Shown here piece by piece: positions 1 to 7,252 of a DNA stretch of 64,000 nucleotides. A program made the position numbers and the translations under genes. The DNA is from Shimia sp040370365 (GTDB lineage Bacteria > Pseudomonadota > Alphaproteobacteria > Rhodobacterales > Rhodobacteraceae). Location: the NCBI RefSeq assembly GCF_040370365.1, contig NZ_BAABWQ010000002.1, positions 806,001-870,000 on the forward strand, given 5' to 3'. Positions within the stretch are counted from its first letter, which is position 1. Every line of letters starts with the position of its first letter. The notes beneath the pieces are model-generated. The model was not told the origin of the DNA and made no database searches. It saw nothing but the letters and a program-made list of their open reading frames with translations.

Positions 1-128
1 CACGCGCATGTATGACGGTGTTCTATAGAGCTTCCAGCGGGATATGCAATGGAAATCCGACATCTGCCGCATCGGCAGAAACCGCCGAACAGCTGCGCTG
101 CAAAAACAAACCCCAGCACCAAAGTCCA

Positions 129-1082
129 TCAGTCGTCTGCATCGCGCTTTGGGCGACGCATTGCTTGGCTCACACGCAAACTCCCTGGAGAAATCCCACG
201 AGATCTCGTCCGCAATACCGGCGTCTGCTCAGATGTCCCACCCATCGCTTCGCGCGCAATAATGAACAGACCGCTTGCAACAATGATAGCTGCGCCGAGT
301 AGAGTTGCGACATCTGGTGTTTCATCAAATAACAAAACGCCAAAAAGCACAGCCCAGATGATCTGAGAATATTGCATCGGAGCCACCAAAGCAGCTTCTC
401 CCAACGTGTAAGAAACCACCATCAAGAGCGTTGCCACAAACCCAAACAGCGCAACAATTGCAAAACCCGCAAGATCCTCAAGTTCAACCGGAACGTACAC
501 AAAAGCCATGACCACCGACATTGTCGCGACACTTATCAAGAGCGGGTAGAGCATCAGGACAACCCGGCGTTCCTCTCGACCGATTTTTCGCACGATCACC
601 GACTGTAGCGCAGCCGCGCTTGCCGCTAAGAGTGCCGAAAAGTGTCCACCACTGAGTGACGTTGCCCCAGGTCGCACGACAATAAGGACACCGCAAAGCC
701 CGACAACGACGGCCAAAATTCTGAATATACCCACCTTCTCTCCCAAAATTGGGATCGACAGAATTGTGATTAGTAGGGGAGCTGAAAAAAGCAGCGCATA
801 TACCTGTGCCAAAGGTAGTGTGGAAAATGCATAAAACGCAGCTGTTGGAGACACAACAACACAAAGTGATCGCAATGCAACCCACCAAGGATGAACAGGG
901 CGCAGGTTTCCGTATGTCGGATCACGCACCAGCATAAGAGTGATCAACGGAAAGCTAAACAGCGACGAAAAGAACACGATCTGAAATGGTGTAAACGTCG
1001 ATCCAAGATTTTTCACGACGACATCGTGCGTCGAATAGATCGCGAACGCGAGCAATGCAAGCAAGGTTGCTTTGAGGTTCAT
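129..1082 (-). CDS. EamA/DMT family exporter
   Basis: This 317-residue protein is very hydrophobic and shows the two tandem EamA repeats of the drug/metabolite transporter superfamily, about ten membrane helices in all. It begins directly with a helix followed by the family-like stretch HDVVVKNLG. The start at 1082 is preceded by a GGAGA ribosome site. It lies 80 bases downstream of fliP on the same strand but belongs to no flagellar family, so it marks the left limit of the motility locus. Members export small metabolites or amino acids across the inner membrane. The substrate cannot be read from the sequence. The C-terminal 35 residues are polar and probably cytoplasmic. Confidence 0.9.
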   Translation of the reverse strand: MNLKATLLALLAFAIYSTHDVVVKNLGSTFTPFQIVFFSSLFSFPLITLMLVRDPTYGNLRPVHPWWVALRSLCVVVSPTAAFYAFSTLPLAQVYALLFSAPLLITILSIPILGEKVGIFRILAVVVGLCGVLIVVRPGATSLSGGHFSALLAASAAALQSVIVRKIGREERRVVLMLYPLLISVATMSVVMAFVYVPVELEDLAGFAIVALFGFVATLLMVVSYTLGEAALVAPMQYSQIIWAVLFGVLLFDETPDVATLLGAAIIVASGLFIIAREAMGGTSEQTPVLRTRSRGISPGSLRVSQAMRRPKRDADD

Positions 1083-1162
1083 GGGGCTGTCTCCGCGTCT
1101 AATTACGCTAGCGTCTATGTGACATGCGTGGCTTCAAAAATAAAGCAATGCACGTGTCTTGT

Positions 1163-1903
1163 TTAGAAGTAACTACGTACCAAGCTTCCTGCAATCAAAC
1201 TCCATCCATCAGCGATCACAAAGAATGAGAGTTTGAAAGGCAGAGACACAATGGCCGGTGGAACCATCATCATACCCATCGACATAAGCACTGCCGCAAC
1301 AACCAAGTCGATGATCAGGAATGGCAAGAAAATCAGGAAACCAATCTGAAACGCGCGCGCGATTTCAGACAGCATGAAGCTGGGCACAAGAACCGACAAA
1401 GGCGATTCAGGCCCTGGCGCAGTTTCAACAGTGTCAGGCCGCAATGAAGCCAAATGCATATAGGTGTCAGGATCCAAGCGTGACGCCATAAAAATGCGAA
1501 ACGGTTCTGCGGTGCGCTGAAACGCTGTTTCTAGGTCAATCAGCTCGTTCAGAAGAGGATCAACGCCAGTCGTCCAAGCCTGCATGAACACAGGTTCCAT
1601 CACATAGTACGTCAGGAACATCGCTAAAGAGACCATCATCATGTTTGGCGGCGACTGTTGCAGACCAATGGCCTGCCGCAGTATCGACAACACCGTCACA
1701 ATGAACGGGAAACACGTCACCATGATAGCGATGCCCGGCGCCAAGCTTAGGACGGTGATCAGAAGAAAGATTTGAATACTGCGCGCTGAAAGCGACCCAT
1801 CATCACCCAATGACAAGGCTAGGTCCTGAGCGGCCGCGGGGCCCACAGAAACAATTGTCAGGATGAGAAAGGCAGCGGCAAAATGCACCGCTTTGGTCAT
1901 CAC
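1163..1903 (-). CDS. fliP: Flagellar export gate protein FliP
   Basis: FliP is one of the inner-membrane core subunits (FliPQR) of the flagellar type III export gate. The 246-residue product has a cleavable-looking signal peptide ending near AAAQ, then the conserved hydrophobic core with the family motif PPNMMMVSLAMFLTYYVM and a paired C-terminal helix region. Its length matches the family. The ATG overlaps the fliN stop by four bases, so the two are probably translationally coupled. It is the last gene of the fliF-fliH-fliN-fliP unit. Its partners FliQ, FliR, FlhA and FlhB are encoded elsewhere in the window. Confidence 0.97.
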   Translation of the reverse strand: MMTKAVHFAAAFLILTIVSVGPAAAQDLALSLGDDGSLSARSIQIFLLITVLSLAPGIAIMVTCFPFIVTVLSILRQAIGLQQSPPNMMMVSLAMFLTYYVMEPVFMQAWTTGVDPLLNELIDLETAFQRTAEPFRIFMASRLDPDTYMHLASLRPDTVETAPGPESPLSVLVPSFMLSEIARAFQIGFLIFLPFLIIDLVVAAVLMSMGMMMVPPAIVSLPFKLSFFVIADGWSLIAGSLVRSYF

Positions 1904-2181
1904 AGACCGCTTTCGAACTCGGCTACTTCGGTCAGTCTCACAGCGAGTTGACCCTCTTGACCACCTTCCATTTCTTCCAATTCACCACGCGCGATGAGCT
2001 TGTCGCCAACATACAATTCGACCGGATCATCTACCCGCTTGTCCAGAGCAAGAACAGAATTCTCATTCATGTTCAACAGATCACCAATCAATGGACGGGC
2101 TTTGCCGACCGAGATCGTGATCTCAACAGGAACAGATGTAAAAGGGTTAGAAGAATCGGTTTTCATGATTGGATCAGCCAT
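1900..2181 (-). CDS. fliN: Flagellar switch protein FliN
   Basis: FliN is a small C-ring protein that binds FliM and docks the FliH-FliI export complex. The 93-residue product is essentially one SpoA (surface presentation of antigens) domain, with the typical run VPVEITISVGKARPLIGDLL followed by the LYVGDKLIARGEL strand region. A longer reading frame opens at 2205. The ATG at 2181 fits better because it overlaps the fliH stop by eight bases and gives the usual compact length. It sits between fliH and fliP. No FliM is encoded in this window, so its main partner must be supplied from elsewhere. Confidence 0.93.
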   Translation of the reverse strand: MADPIMKTDSSNPFTSVPVEITISVGKARPLIGDLLNMNENSVLALDKRVDDPVELYVGDKLIARGELEEMEGGQEGQLAVRLTEVAEFESGL

Positions 2182-2770
2182 TCTGGGCCTCCTTGCGGGT
2201 TTCATGTGTGAACGCAGTTAAAGCTGTTGCAACAGCCTCAAGAACTTCGCTCATGTCTAGAAGACGTTCGCGTTCTGCGAACTCAAATCGTATTTGTCCT
2301 TCTCCGAGCTTTTCATCTCGCACCACTTCCACCGGGAATTGCGGATCCTCTGGGAGGACATCAATAACGGGCTGATAAGCATCAGGCGCAGCAGACAACA
2401 CCACTGGAGTTGAACTGTTTTCTCTAATGATTTCATTTAGCTGTTCGACTGCCACCACGCCCACCGCCTGTTTTGCCAATTCAGGAAGAACCGTCATGAC
2501 CGCCCGTTCCACAGTCGGTGCCAAGTCTGCGACAATCGCTTCTCTGGCTTCATGGTACGTGAAAGAAAGGTCTTGTAATTTGCGGGACAACTCAGCGGAG
2601 ACACTCGCGTGCTCTTCGGATTTTGCGCTGATCGCATCGTCCCAACCAGCCTTGTAACCTTGCTCAAAACTGGCAAGCAGATCGTCCTCGCTGGCGCTTT
2701 CAGCTTCAACGGGTGCCGGTTGCGTTTCTTTTATGCCACCGAAATCCTCAAACAGATGGGAAACTGACAT
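2174..2770 (-). CDS. fliH: Flagellar export regulator FliH
   Basis: FliH is the cytoplasmic stator-like protein that binds the FliI ATPase and tethers it to the C ring. The 198-residue product has a short polar N terminus with the stretch FEQGYKAGWDDA, which is typical of FliH, then a long alpha-helical segment and a V-ATPase subunit E-like C-terminal domain with VVRDEKLGEGQIRFEF. Sequence divergence among FliH proteins is high, but position between fliF and fliN supports the call. Its ATG overlaps the fliF stop codon by one base (TAATG), implying coupling. FliI itself is about 17 kb away in the same locus. Confidence 0.9.
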   Translation of the reverse strand: MSVSHLFEDFGGIKETQPAPVEAESASEDDLLASFEQGYKAGWDDAISAKSEEHASVSAELSRKLQDLSFTYHEAREAIVADLAPTVERAVMTVLPELAKQAVGVVAVEQLNEIIRENSSTPVVLSAAPDAYQPVIDVLPEDPQFPVEVVRDEKLGEGQIRFEFAERERLLDMSEVLEAVATALTAFTHETRKEAQNG

Positions 2771-4413
2771 TAGACGCGCTCCTCTTGGTCATCCAACCAA
2801 TGGCGCAAAATCTCTACGGTCTCTTCTTTGCGATCGCTAATGAGCGACCGCAGGCGGTCTGCAGCATCCGATTGCGACATGCCACCATCGCCCATCGCCA
2901 TGCCACCCAGAGCAGGAAGGTCGCCAACTTCCCCTCCCATATCTCCGATGGCCATAGGCATGCTCATCATGTCATCGTCATCCATGCCTCCCATCATAGG
3001 TGACATCGCGGGGAAGCCATCACCATCGTCCAGACCAGGCAACATTGGGGCGTCAGGCAAGTCATTCAATTCGCCAGTCTTGCTTCCACTGAGCAGAGGG
3101 CGAATGACAAAGAGGCCCAATACCAATGCCACAATAGCCAAAACAGCCGTTTGGATGATGGACATCAAGTCAAGAGACATCCCCTGAAGCACAGATGAGT
3201 CAGCAGAGGTACCTTGAGGTAGTATCGGCTGAAACATCATAGATTTCAGAGTTATCACGTCACCACGCGTTTCATCAAATCCCACGGCCGAAGCAACCAA
3301 TTCCCGCAAGGCCTCCATTTCTTCGTCAGAACGTGGCGTCATCACGGTTTCGCCCAATTCGTTTTCTGTCGGTGTACCGTTAACCAGCACGGCGACTGTC
3401 ATACGACGAACAGCGCCGGGTTCCCGCAACACCTCCCTCTGTGTTTCAGACACCTCATAGTTGATTCTCTCACGTGTTTCGCGGTTTTGGTTGGTTGAAC
3501 CCTGCCCCTCCGCGGCATCGCCATCCGGTAGATTGGACGCAACGGTCACCTGTCCGTTGGCATTTTGAGAATCAGTGCTGCGCTCTTCCGTATCGGTACT
3601 GATCGCTACACGGCTCGAAGGGTCAAAAATCCGCTCTGTAATAGATTCAGTTTCTGTCACGGTCTCAATGCTGACCTCTACTACAGAGTTTCCGGGTCCC
3701 ACACGTGCCTCGAGCAGCCGCCGCACAGCAAGCCGTGTTTCTTCTTCTCTGTTTTCGCCAACTTTGGTTGTTGTTTCTTCAGCGGTTCCAACGAGACCAC
3801 CGCTTCCATCAATGACGGCAACATCTTCAGGCGACAGGCCCGGCACAGCTGATGCAACGAGGAAGCGAAGAGCTTGCGCGTGTTTGGTAGGCAGATCGCC
3901 CGCAGCAGTGGTAATTGACACCGACGCTGAGGGCTTAATTTGACGTTGAAATGGATTAGATGAGGCGTTGGCAATGTGTACACGTGCTTGATTGATCAAC
4001 GGGCTGACAACAATTGTCCGAGCCAACTCGCCTTCCTTTGCGCGCCAATATGCAGCGTCAAACATTTGCGACGTGGTCCCAAATCCCGAAAGCGAATCGA
4101 GAAGTTCATAACCCTGCGTTGTGTTGGCAGGCAGACCTTCACTGGCCAAGGTCATCCGCAACTCGTCGCGGGCGGCAGAAGCTACATAAATTGATCCACC
4201 ACGAACCTCGTAGACAGCGCCACGTTGCTCCAATGCACGCACCACCTCCCCTGCCGAGCCGCTCTCCAAACCACTATAAAGCAGAGACATTCCTGGTTTT
4301 GTCGCAACTCGCCCCAAGGACAAAACAATTGCAAACATCGCAACGGTCGCCAACACGACAATGACCTTCCGCCGCGAATCCAACCCTGTCCACATATTCA
4401 ATATCTGTTGCAC
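2770..4413 (-). CDS. fliF: Flagellar MS-ring protein FliF
   Basis: FliF builds the MS ring in the inner membrane, on which the rotor and rod assemble. The 547-residue product has an N-terminal helix at about residues 17-39, a periplasmic YscJ/FliF domain with LASEGLPANTTQGYELLD and SQMFDAAYWRAKEGELARTI, an acidic glycine/serine-rich middle region, a second membrane helix near 415-440, and an acidic C terminus that in this family binds FliG. Length and layout are normal. It is the first gene of a leftward operon, divergent from fliL. The 125-base gap between them holds a CtrA-like site. Confidence 0.97.
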   Translation of the reverse strand: MQQILNMWTGLDSRRKVIVVLATVAMFAIVLSLGRVATKPGMSLLYSGLESGSAGEVVRALEQRGAVYEVRGGSIYVASAARDELRMTLASEGLPANTTQGYELLDSLSGFGTTSQMFDAAYWRAKEGELARTIVVSPLINQARVHIANASSNPFQRQIKPSASVSITTAAGDLPTKHAQALRFLVASAVPGLSPEDVAVIDGSGGLVGTAEETTTKVGENREEETRLAVRRLLEARVGPGNSVVEVSIETVTETESITERIFDPSSRVAISTDTEERSTDSQNANGQVTVASNLPDGDAAEGQGSTNQNRETRERINYEVSETQREVLREPGAVRRMTVAVLVNGTPTENELGETVMTPRSDEEMEALRELVASAVGFDETRGDVITLKSMMFQPILPQGTSADSSVLQGMSLDLMSIIQTAVLAIVALVLGLFVIRPLLSGSKTGELNDLPDAPMLPGLDDGDGFPAMSPMMGGMDDDDMMSMPMAIGDMGGEVGDLPALGGMAMGDGGMSQSDAADRLRSLISDRKEETVEILRHWLDDQEERV

Positions 4414-4477
4414 GTTTTTTTGCTCCGTGATGCCGCACTTTCTGCACGACCTTCAGCAACTGTTTCTCTCAACAGGC

Positions 4478-4492
4478 TTAACAATCGGTTAG
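4478..4492 (+). promoter_or_regulatory. Candidate CtrA-like site between fliF and fliL
   Basis: The sequence TTAACAATCGGTTAG matches the alphaproteobacterial CtrA pattern TTAA-N7-TTAA except for the last base. It lies between the divergent fliF and fliL operons. CtrA-type regulators are known to control flagellar genes in Rhodobacterales, but the placement here is inference from one imperfect site. Confidence 0.3.
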
Positions 4493-4538
4493 TTTCTGTG
4501 TGGTTGAAGTTGCAGGAACAAAGAATTTGGAACCTGCC

Positions 4539-5033
4539 ATGACTGACGAAACTGTCGAGACAGATGAAACGCCCAAAAAGGCGTCAAAACTCCCTTTAAT
4601 CATAGGGATCGTACTGGCTTTGGCCGGCGGCGGCGGCGGCTTCTTTGCTGTCTACTCTGGGATGATTCTAGGAAGCGATTCTGCGTCATTAGAAGAAGAA
4701 ACTGTAGCGCCGAAAACATCAGACCCACTCCCAGATGTTTCGTATGTCGGCTTAGATCCATTTGTGGTGTCCCTCACGTCAGGTGGCGGTGCGGATTATC
4801 TTCGATTTCGTGCACAGCTTGAGGTTCCGAGCGACCACCAAGAGGAGGTTGAGCGTGTGCTCCCTCGGGTTGTTGATGTCCTGAACGGGTATCTTCGCGC
4901 ACTGAGCACAGCCGACATTGAATCGCCAGATGCGCTCGTGAAACTTCGCTCACAGATGCTGAGACGCGTACAAATTGTGACCGGGCAAGAACGTGTATCT
5001 GACCTACTGGTCATGGAATTTGTACTGAACTAA
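4539..5033 (+). CDS. fliL: Basal-body protein FliL (first copy)
   Basis: FliL is an inner-membrane protein that surrounds the stator and modulates its load response. The product (164 residues from the ATG at 4539) has a short acidic cytoplasmic N terminus, a glycine-rich membrane helix at about 18-43 and a periplasmic FliL domain ending in RRVQIVTGQERVSDLLVMEF. A GTG at 4500 would add 13 residues, but the ATG gives the family's usual start. It heads a rightward operon whose next genes encode further membrane and periplasmic motor-type proteins. A second, diverged FliL-like protein lies at 14865-15368. Confidence 0.92.
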   Translation: MTDETVETDETPKKASKLPLIIGIVLALAGGGGGFFAVYSGMILGSDSASLEEETVAPKTSDPLPDVSYVGLDPFVVSLTSGGGADYLRFRAQLEVPSDHQEEVERVLPRVVDVLNGYLRALSTADIESPDALVKLRSQMLRRVQIVTGQERVSDLLVMEFVLN

Positions 5034-5044
5034 GGGAAACAGAG

Positions 5045-5653
5045 ATGAACTTAATCGCAGATATTTTGCTTGTCGCTGGTGCCCTGGGCGCTGGAATCTA
5101 TTGTTTTGTTCTTGCCCGTCGCTTGAGCAAATTCAACGACTTAGAAGCAGGTGTTGGCGGCGCTGTCGCGGTTCTTTCAGCACAAGTCGACGACATGACC
5201 CGGACACTGAAGGTCGCGCAACAGACAGCGGGGAAATCCACACAAAGGTTGGAAGCACTCACTCAACGTGCTGAAGGTGTTTCCAAACGTTTGGAACTGA
5301 TGCTTGCCGCTATGCATGACTTGCCTGAAACTTCAGAAGTTGGTGTCGCCAATGCACAGGGGGAAGCTGCCGTGAGCGACCTGATGGCTGAAACATCGGC
5401 CCTCGCTTCTGATGACGCCGATCTAACTTCAGAAGCTGAAGAAGCCTTCGACGAAGAGTTTGTACAGGTAGCTTCAGAGGCTGACAGCAAAGAAAAACGG
5501 CGGCGTAAGGCCAAAAAGAAGGAAAAGCAGAAGGCAAAGCGCAAGGCTGCCAAAGAAGCGGCGTCAAAATCTTCCAGAAAGAAGAAATCTGCAAAACCTG
5601 AGCCTGAAGAATCTGCACCCAGCACGCCTGTCTTTACGCGCCACGTGGCCTAA
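5045..5653 (+). CDS. Flagellar-locus membrane coiled-coil protein, DUF6468-like
   Basis: This 202-residue protein has an N-terminal membrane helix (about 3-25), a helical coiled-coil-like segment (about 35-100), an acidic stretch, and a strongly basic lysine-rich tail from about residue 150. The N-terminal half resembles the DUF6468 proteins found in alphaproteobacterial flagellar loci; I recognise this from general layout, not a firm motif. It starts 11 bases after fliL and is followed 15 bases later by the MotE-like gene, so the three form a tight cassette. A motor-assembly or stator-anchoring role is likely but unproven. The basic tail could bind an acidic partner or membrane lipid. Confidence 0.7.
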   Translation: MNLIADILLVAGALGAGIYCFVLARRLSKFNDLEAGVGGAVAVLSAQVDDMTRTLKVAQQTAGKSTQRLEALTQRAEGVSKRLELMLAAMHDLPETSEVGVANAQGEAAVSDLMAETSALASDDADLTSEAEEAFDEEFVQVASEADSKEKRRRKAKKKEKQKAKRKAAKEAASKSSRKKKSAKPEPEESAPSTPVFTRHVA

Positions 5654-5668
5654 CCCGGAGCACTTTCG

Positions 5669-6322
5669 ATGAAAAAGCCGCAAAAAGCCTCCCCTCCCCA
5701 AAATGCATCGCCCACGGTTCAACCTCGCGCAAAACCCAAAAAGAAGACCGCCAAAAAACGGGCAAGAGGCAGCCTGTTCATGATTGCCACATTTCTGATC
5801 GGCTCTGCGACGTTGCGGGTGGGTATCAGTGCCAACGAAGCCCTTGCGCGGGAAGAGCCACTTTTTGAAACGCCTGTGTCCGGAATGGTGGAACCTCAAT
5901 CCTGCGAACCACCGGAGGACTTACGCGAACTGATGGCGGTGTTTGAAGAACGCGAAACGCGCATCGAACGCCGTGAAGCAGAAATCAAAAAGCGTTTGAA
6001 AGCCCTTGATGTGGCCGATGAGGAAGTAAACCGAAAATTAGCAGCCCTCAAAGGTGCCGAAGAACGTCTCCGTTCCTTGATTGCTATGGCCGAAACAGCT
6101 GCAGAAGACGATGTGACACAGCTGACGCAAGTGTACGAAACCATGAAACCGAAAAGCGTTGCAGCTTTGTTTGAAGAAATGGACCCGACTTTTGCCGCTG
6201 GCTTCATCGCCCGGATGAAACCCGAAGCTGCCGCAGGTGTCATGGCGGGCATGAATCCGGAAGCAGCGTATTCGATCAGCGTTATTTTGGCCGGTCGGAA
6301 CGCAAATACGCCCACGGAATGA
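5669..6322 (+). CDS. MotE-like motor chaperone protein
   Basis: The 217-residue protein has a lysine/proline-rich cytoplasmic N terminus, one membrane helix at about 32-52, a coiled coil at about 85-135 (EERETRIERREAEIKKRLKA) and a C-terminal MgtE_N-like domain with the repeated pattern MKPKSVAALFEEMDP, RMKPEAAAGVM, MNPEAAYSI. This is the layout of MotE, which in rhizobia acts as a periplasmic chaperone for a stator-linked protein. It lies between the coiled-coil protein and motA. The related FlaI/MgtE-like annotation is possible, but a transporter role is excluded because the transmembrane MgtE domain is missing. Confidence 0.8.
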   Translation: MKKPQKASPPQNASPTVQPRAKPKKKTAKKRARGSLFMIATFLIGSATLRVGISANEALAREEPLFETPVSGMVEPQSCEPPEDLRELMAVFEERETRIERREAEIKKRLKALDVADEEVNRKLAALKGAEERLRSLIAMAETAAEDDVTQLTQVYETMKPKSVAALFEEMDPTFAAGFIARMKPEAAAGVMAGMNPEAAYSISVILAGRNANTPTE

Positions 6323-6382
6323 GACATTGTTAACCCGCGTCCGATTAGTGTCGCTTGGGAACGCAAATAGGAGTTTGGATCC

Positions 6383-7252
6383 ATGATCAGCATTATCGGT
6401 ATTGCTGTTGTTTTCATCATGGTCTTGGGTGGATACGCCTTGTCTGGCGGTAGCCTCGGACCAATCATGAAAGCCCTACCATTTGAGATGATCATCATTG
6501 GCGGATCAGGCGTGGGTGCATTTTTGCTTTCCAACGACGGTGCATCAGTGAAACACACTCTCAAGGACCTAGGAAAAGTTTTCAAAGGCCCGAAATGGAA
6601 GCCGAAAGACTACAGCGACCTTCTTTGCCTACTTTTTGAGTTGATCAGGCTTGCAAGGAAAAACCCTGTGGCAATCGAAGAACACATCGAAAACCCAACG
6701 GAATCGTCTATTTTCCTGCGCTACCCTAGAATCCAAGCTGACAAAGAAGCGGTTAATCTTATTTCCGACACCATGCGCTCGGCGTCCATGAACTACGATG
6801 ACCCCCATCAGGTTGAAGAGGTTTTGGAGAAACGAATCGAAGCCAGTTTTCATCATTCCATGCATTCACCGCATGCCCTCCAGTCCTTGGCCGATGCGCT
6901 CCCTGCTTTGGGAATTGTTGCGGCCGTTCTGGGCGTTATCAAAACCATGGGCTCTATCGATCAACCACCAGAAGTGTTGGGAAAAATGATCGGTGGGGCA
7001 CTGGTGGGAACCTTCCTTGGGGTTTTTCTAGCCTATGGCTTGGTCGGGCCCTTTGCCGCAAAGATTAAGAGCATCGTCGAAGAAGACGCACACTTTTATC
7101 AACTTATCCGTGAAGTCTTGATTGCGAACCTGCACAACCACTCTCCGAATATCTGCATCGAAGTGGGGCGCCAAAACACCCCTGCGCATAACCGCCCACA
7201 ATTTTCCGAACTGGAAGAAGCTCTGGCAGAAGTAAAAAAGGACGCCGCATGA
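6383..7252 (+). CDS. motA: Flagellar motor stator protein MotA
   Basis: MotA forms the proton-conducting stator with MotB and drives rotation through a cytoplasmic loop that contacts FliG. The 289-residue product has four membrane helices and the family blocks ADALPALGIVAAVLGVIKTM and FLGVFLAYGLVGPFA, which carry the two conserved prolines. An AGGAG site precedes the ATG. Length is normal for alphaproteobacteria. No motB follows. Instead the stop overlaps the start of a 780-residue exported protein by four bases (ATGA), which suggests that protein is made in step with MotA. Confidence 0.97.
   Translation: MISIIGIAVVFIMVLGGYALSGGSLGPIMKALPFEMIIIGGSGVGAFLLSNDGASVKHTLKDLGKVFKGPKWKPKDYSDLLCLLFELIRLARKNPVAIEEHIENPTESSIFLRYPRIQADKEAVNLISDTMRSASMNYDDPHQVEEVLEKRIEASFHHSMHSPHALQSLADALPALGIVAAVLGVIKTMGSIDQPPEVLGKMIGGALVGTFLGVFLAYGLVGPFAAKIKSIVEEDAHFYQLIREVLIANLHNHSPNICIEVGRQNTPAHNRPQFSELEEALAEVKKDAA

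Noticed and set aside
63..79. Small stem TCTGCCG-CAT-CGGCAGA downstream of the exporter gene
   Set aside because: The stem is short, no T-run follows on the exporter's strand, and it is about 50 bases beyond the stop. It is too weak to call a terminator.
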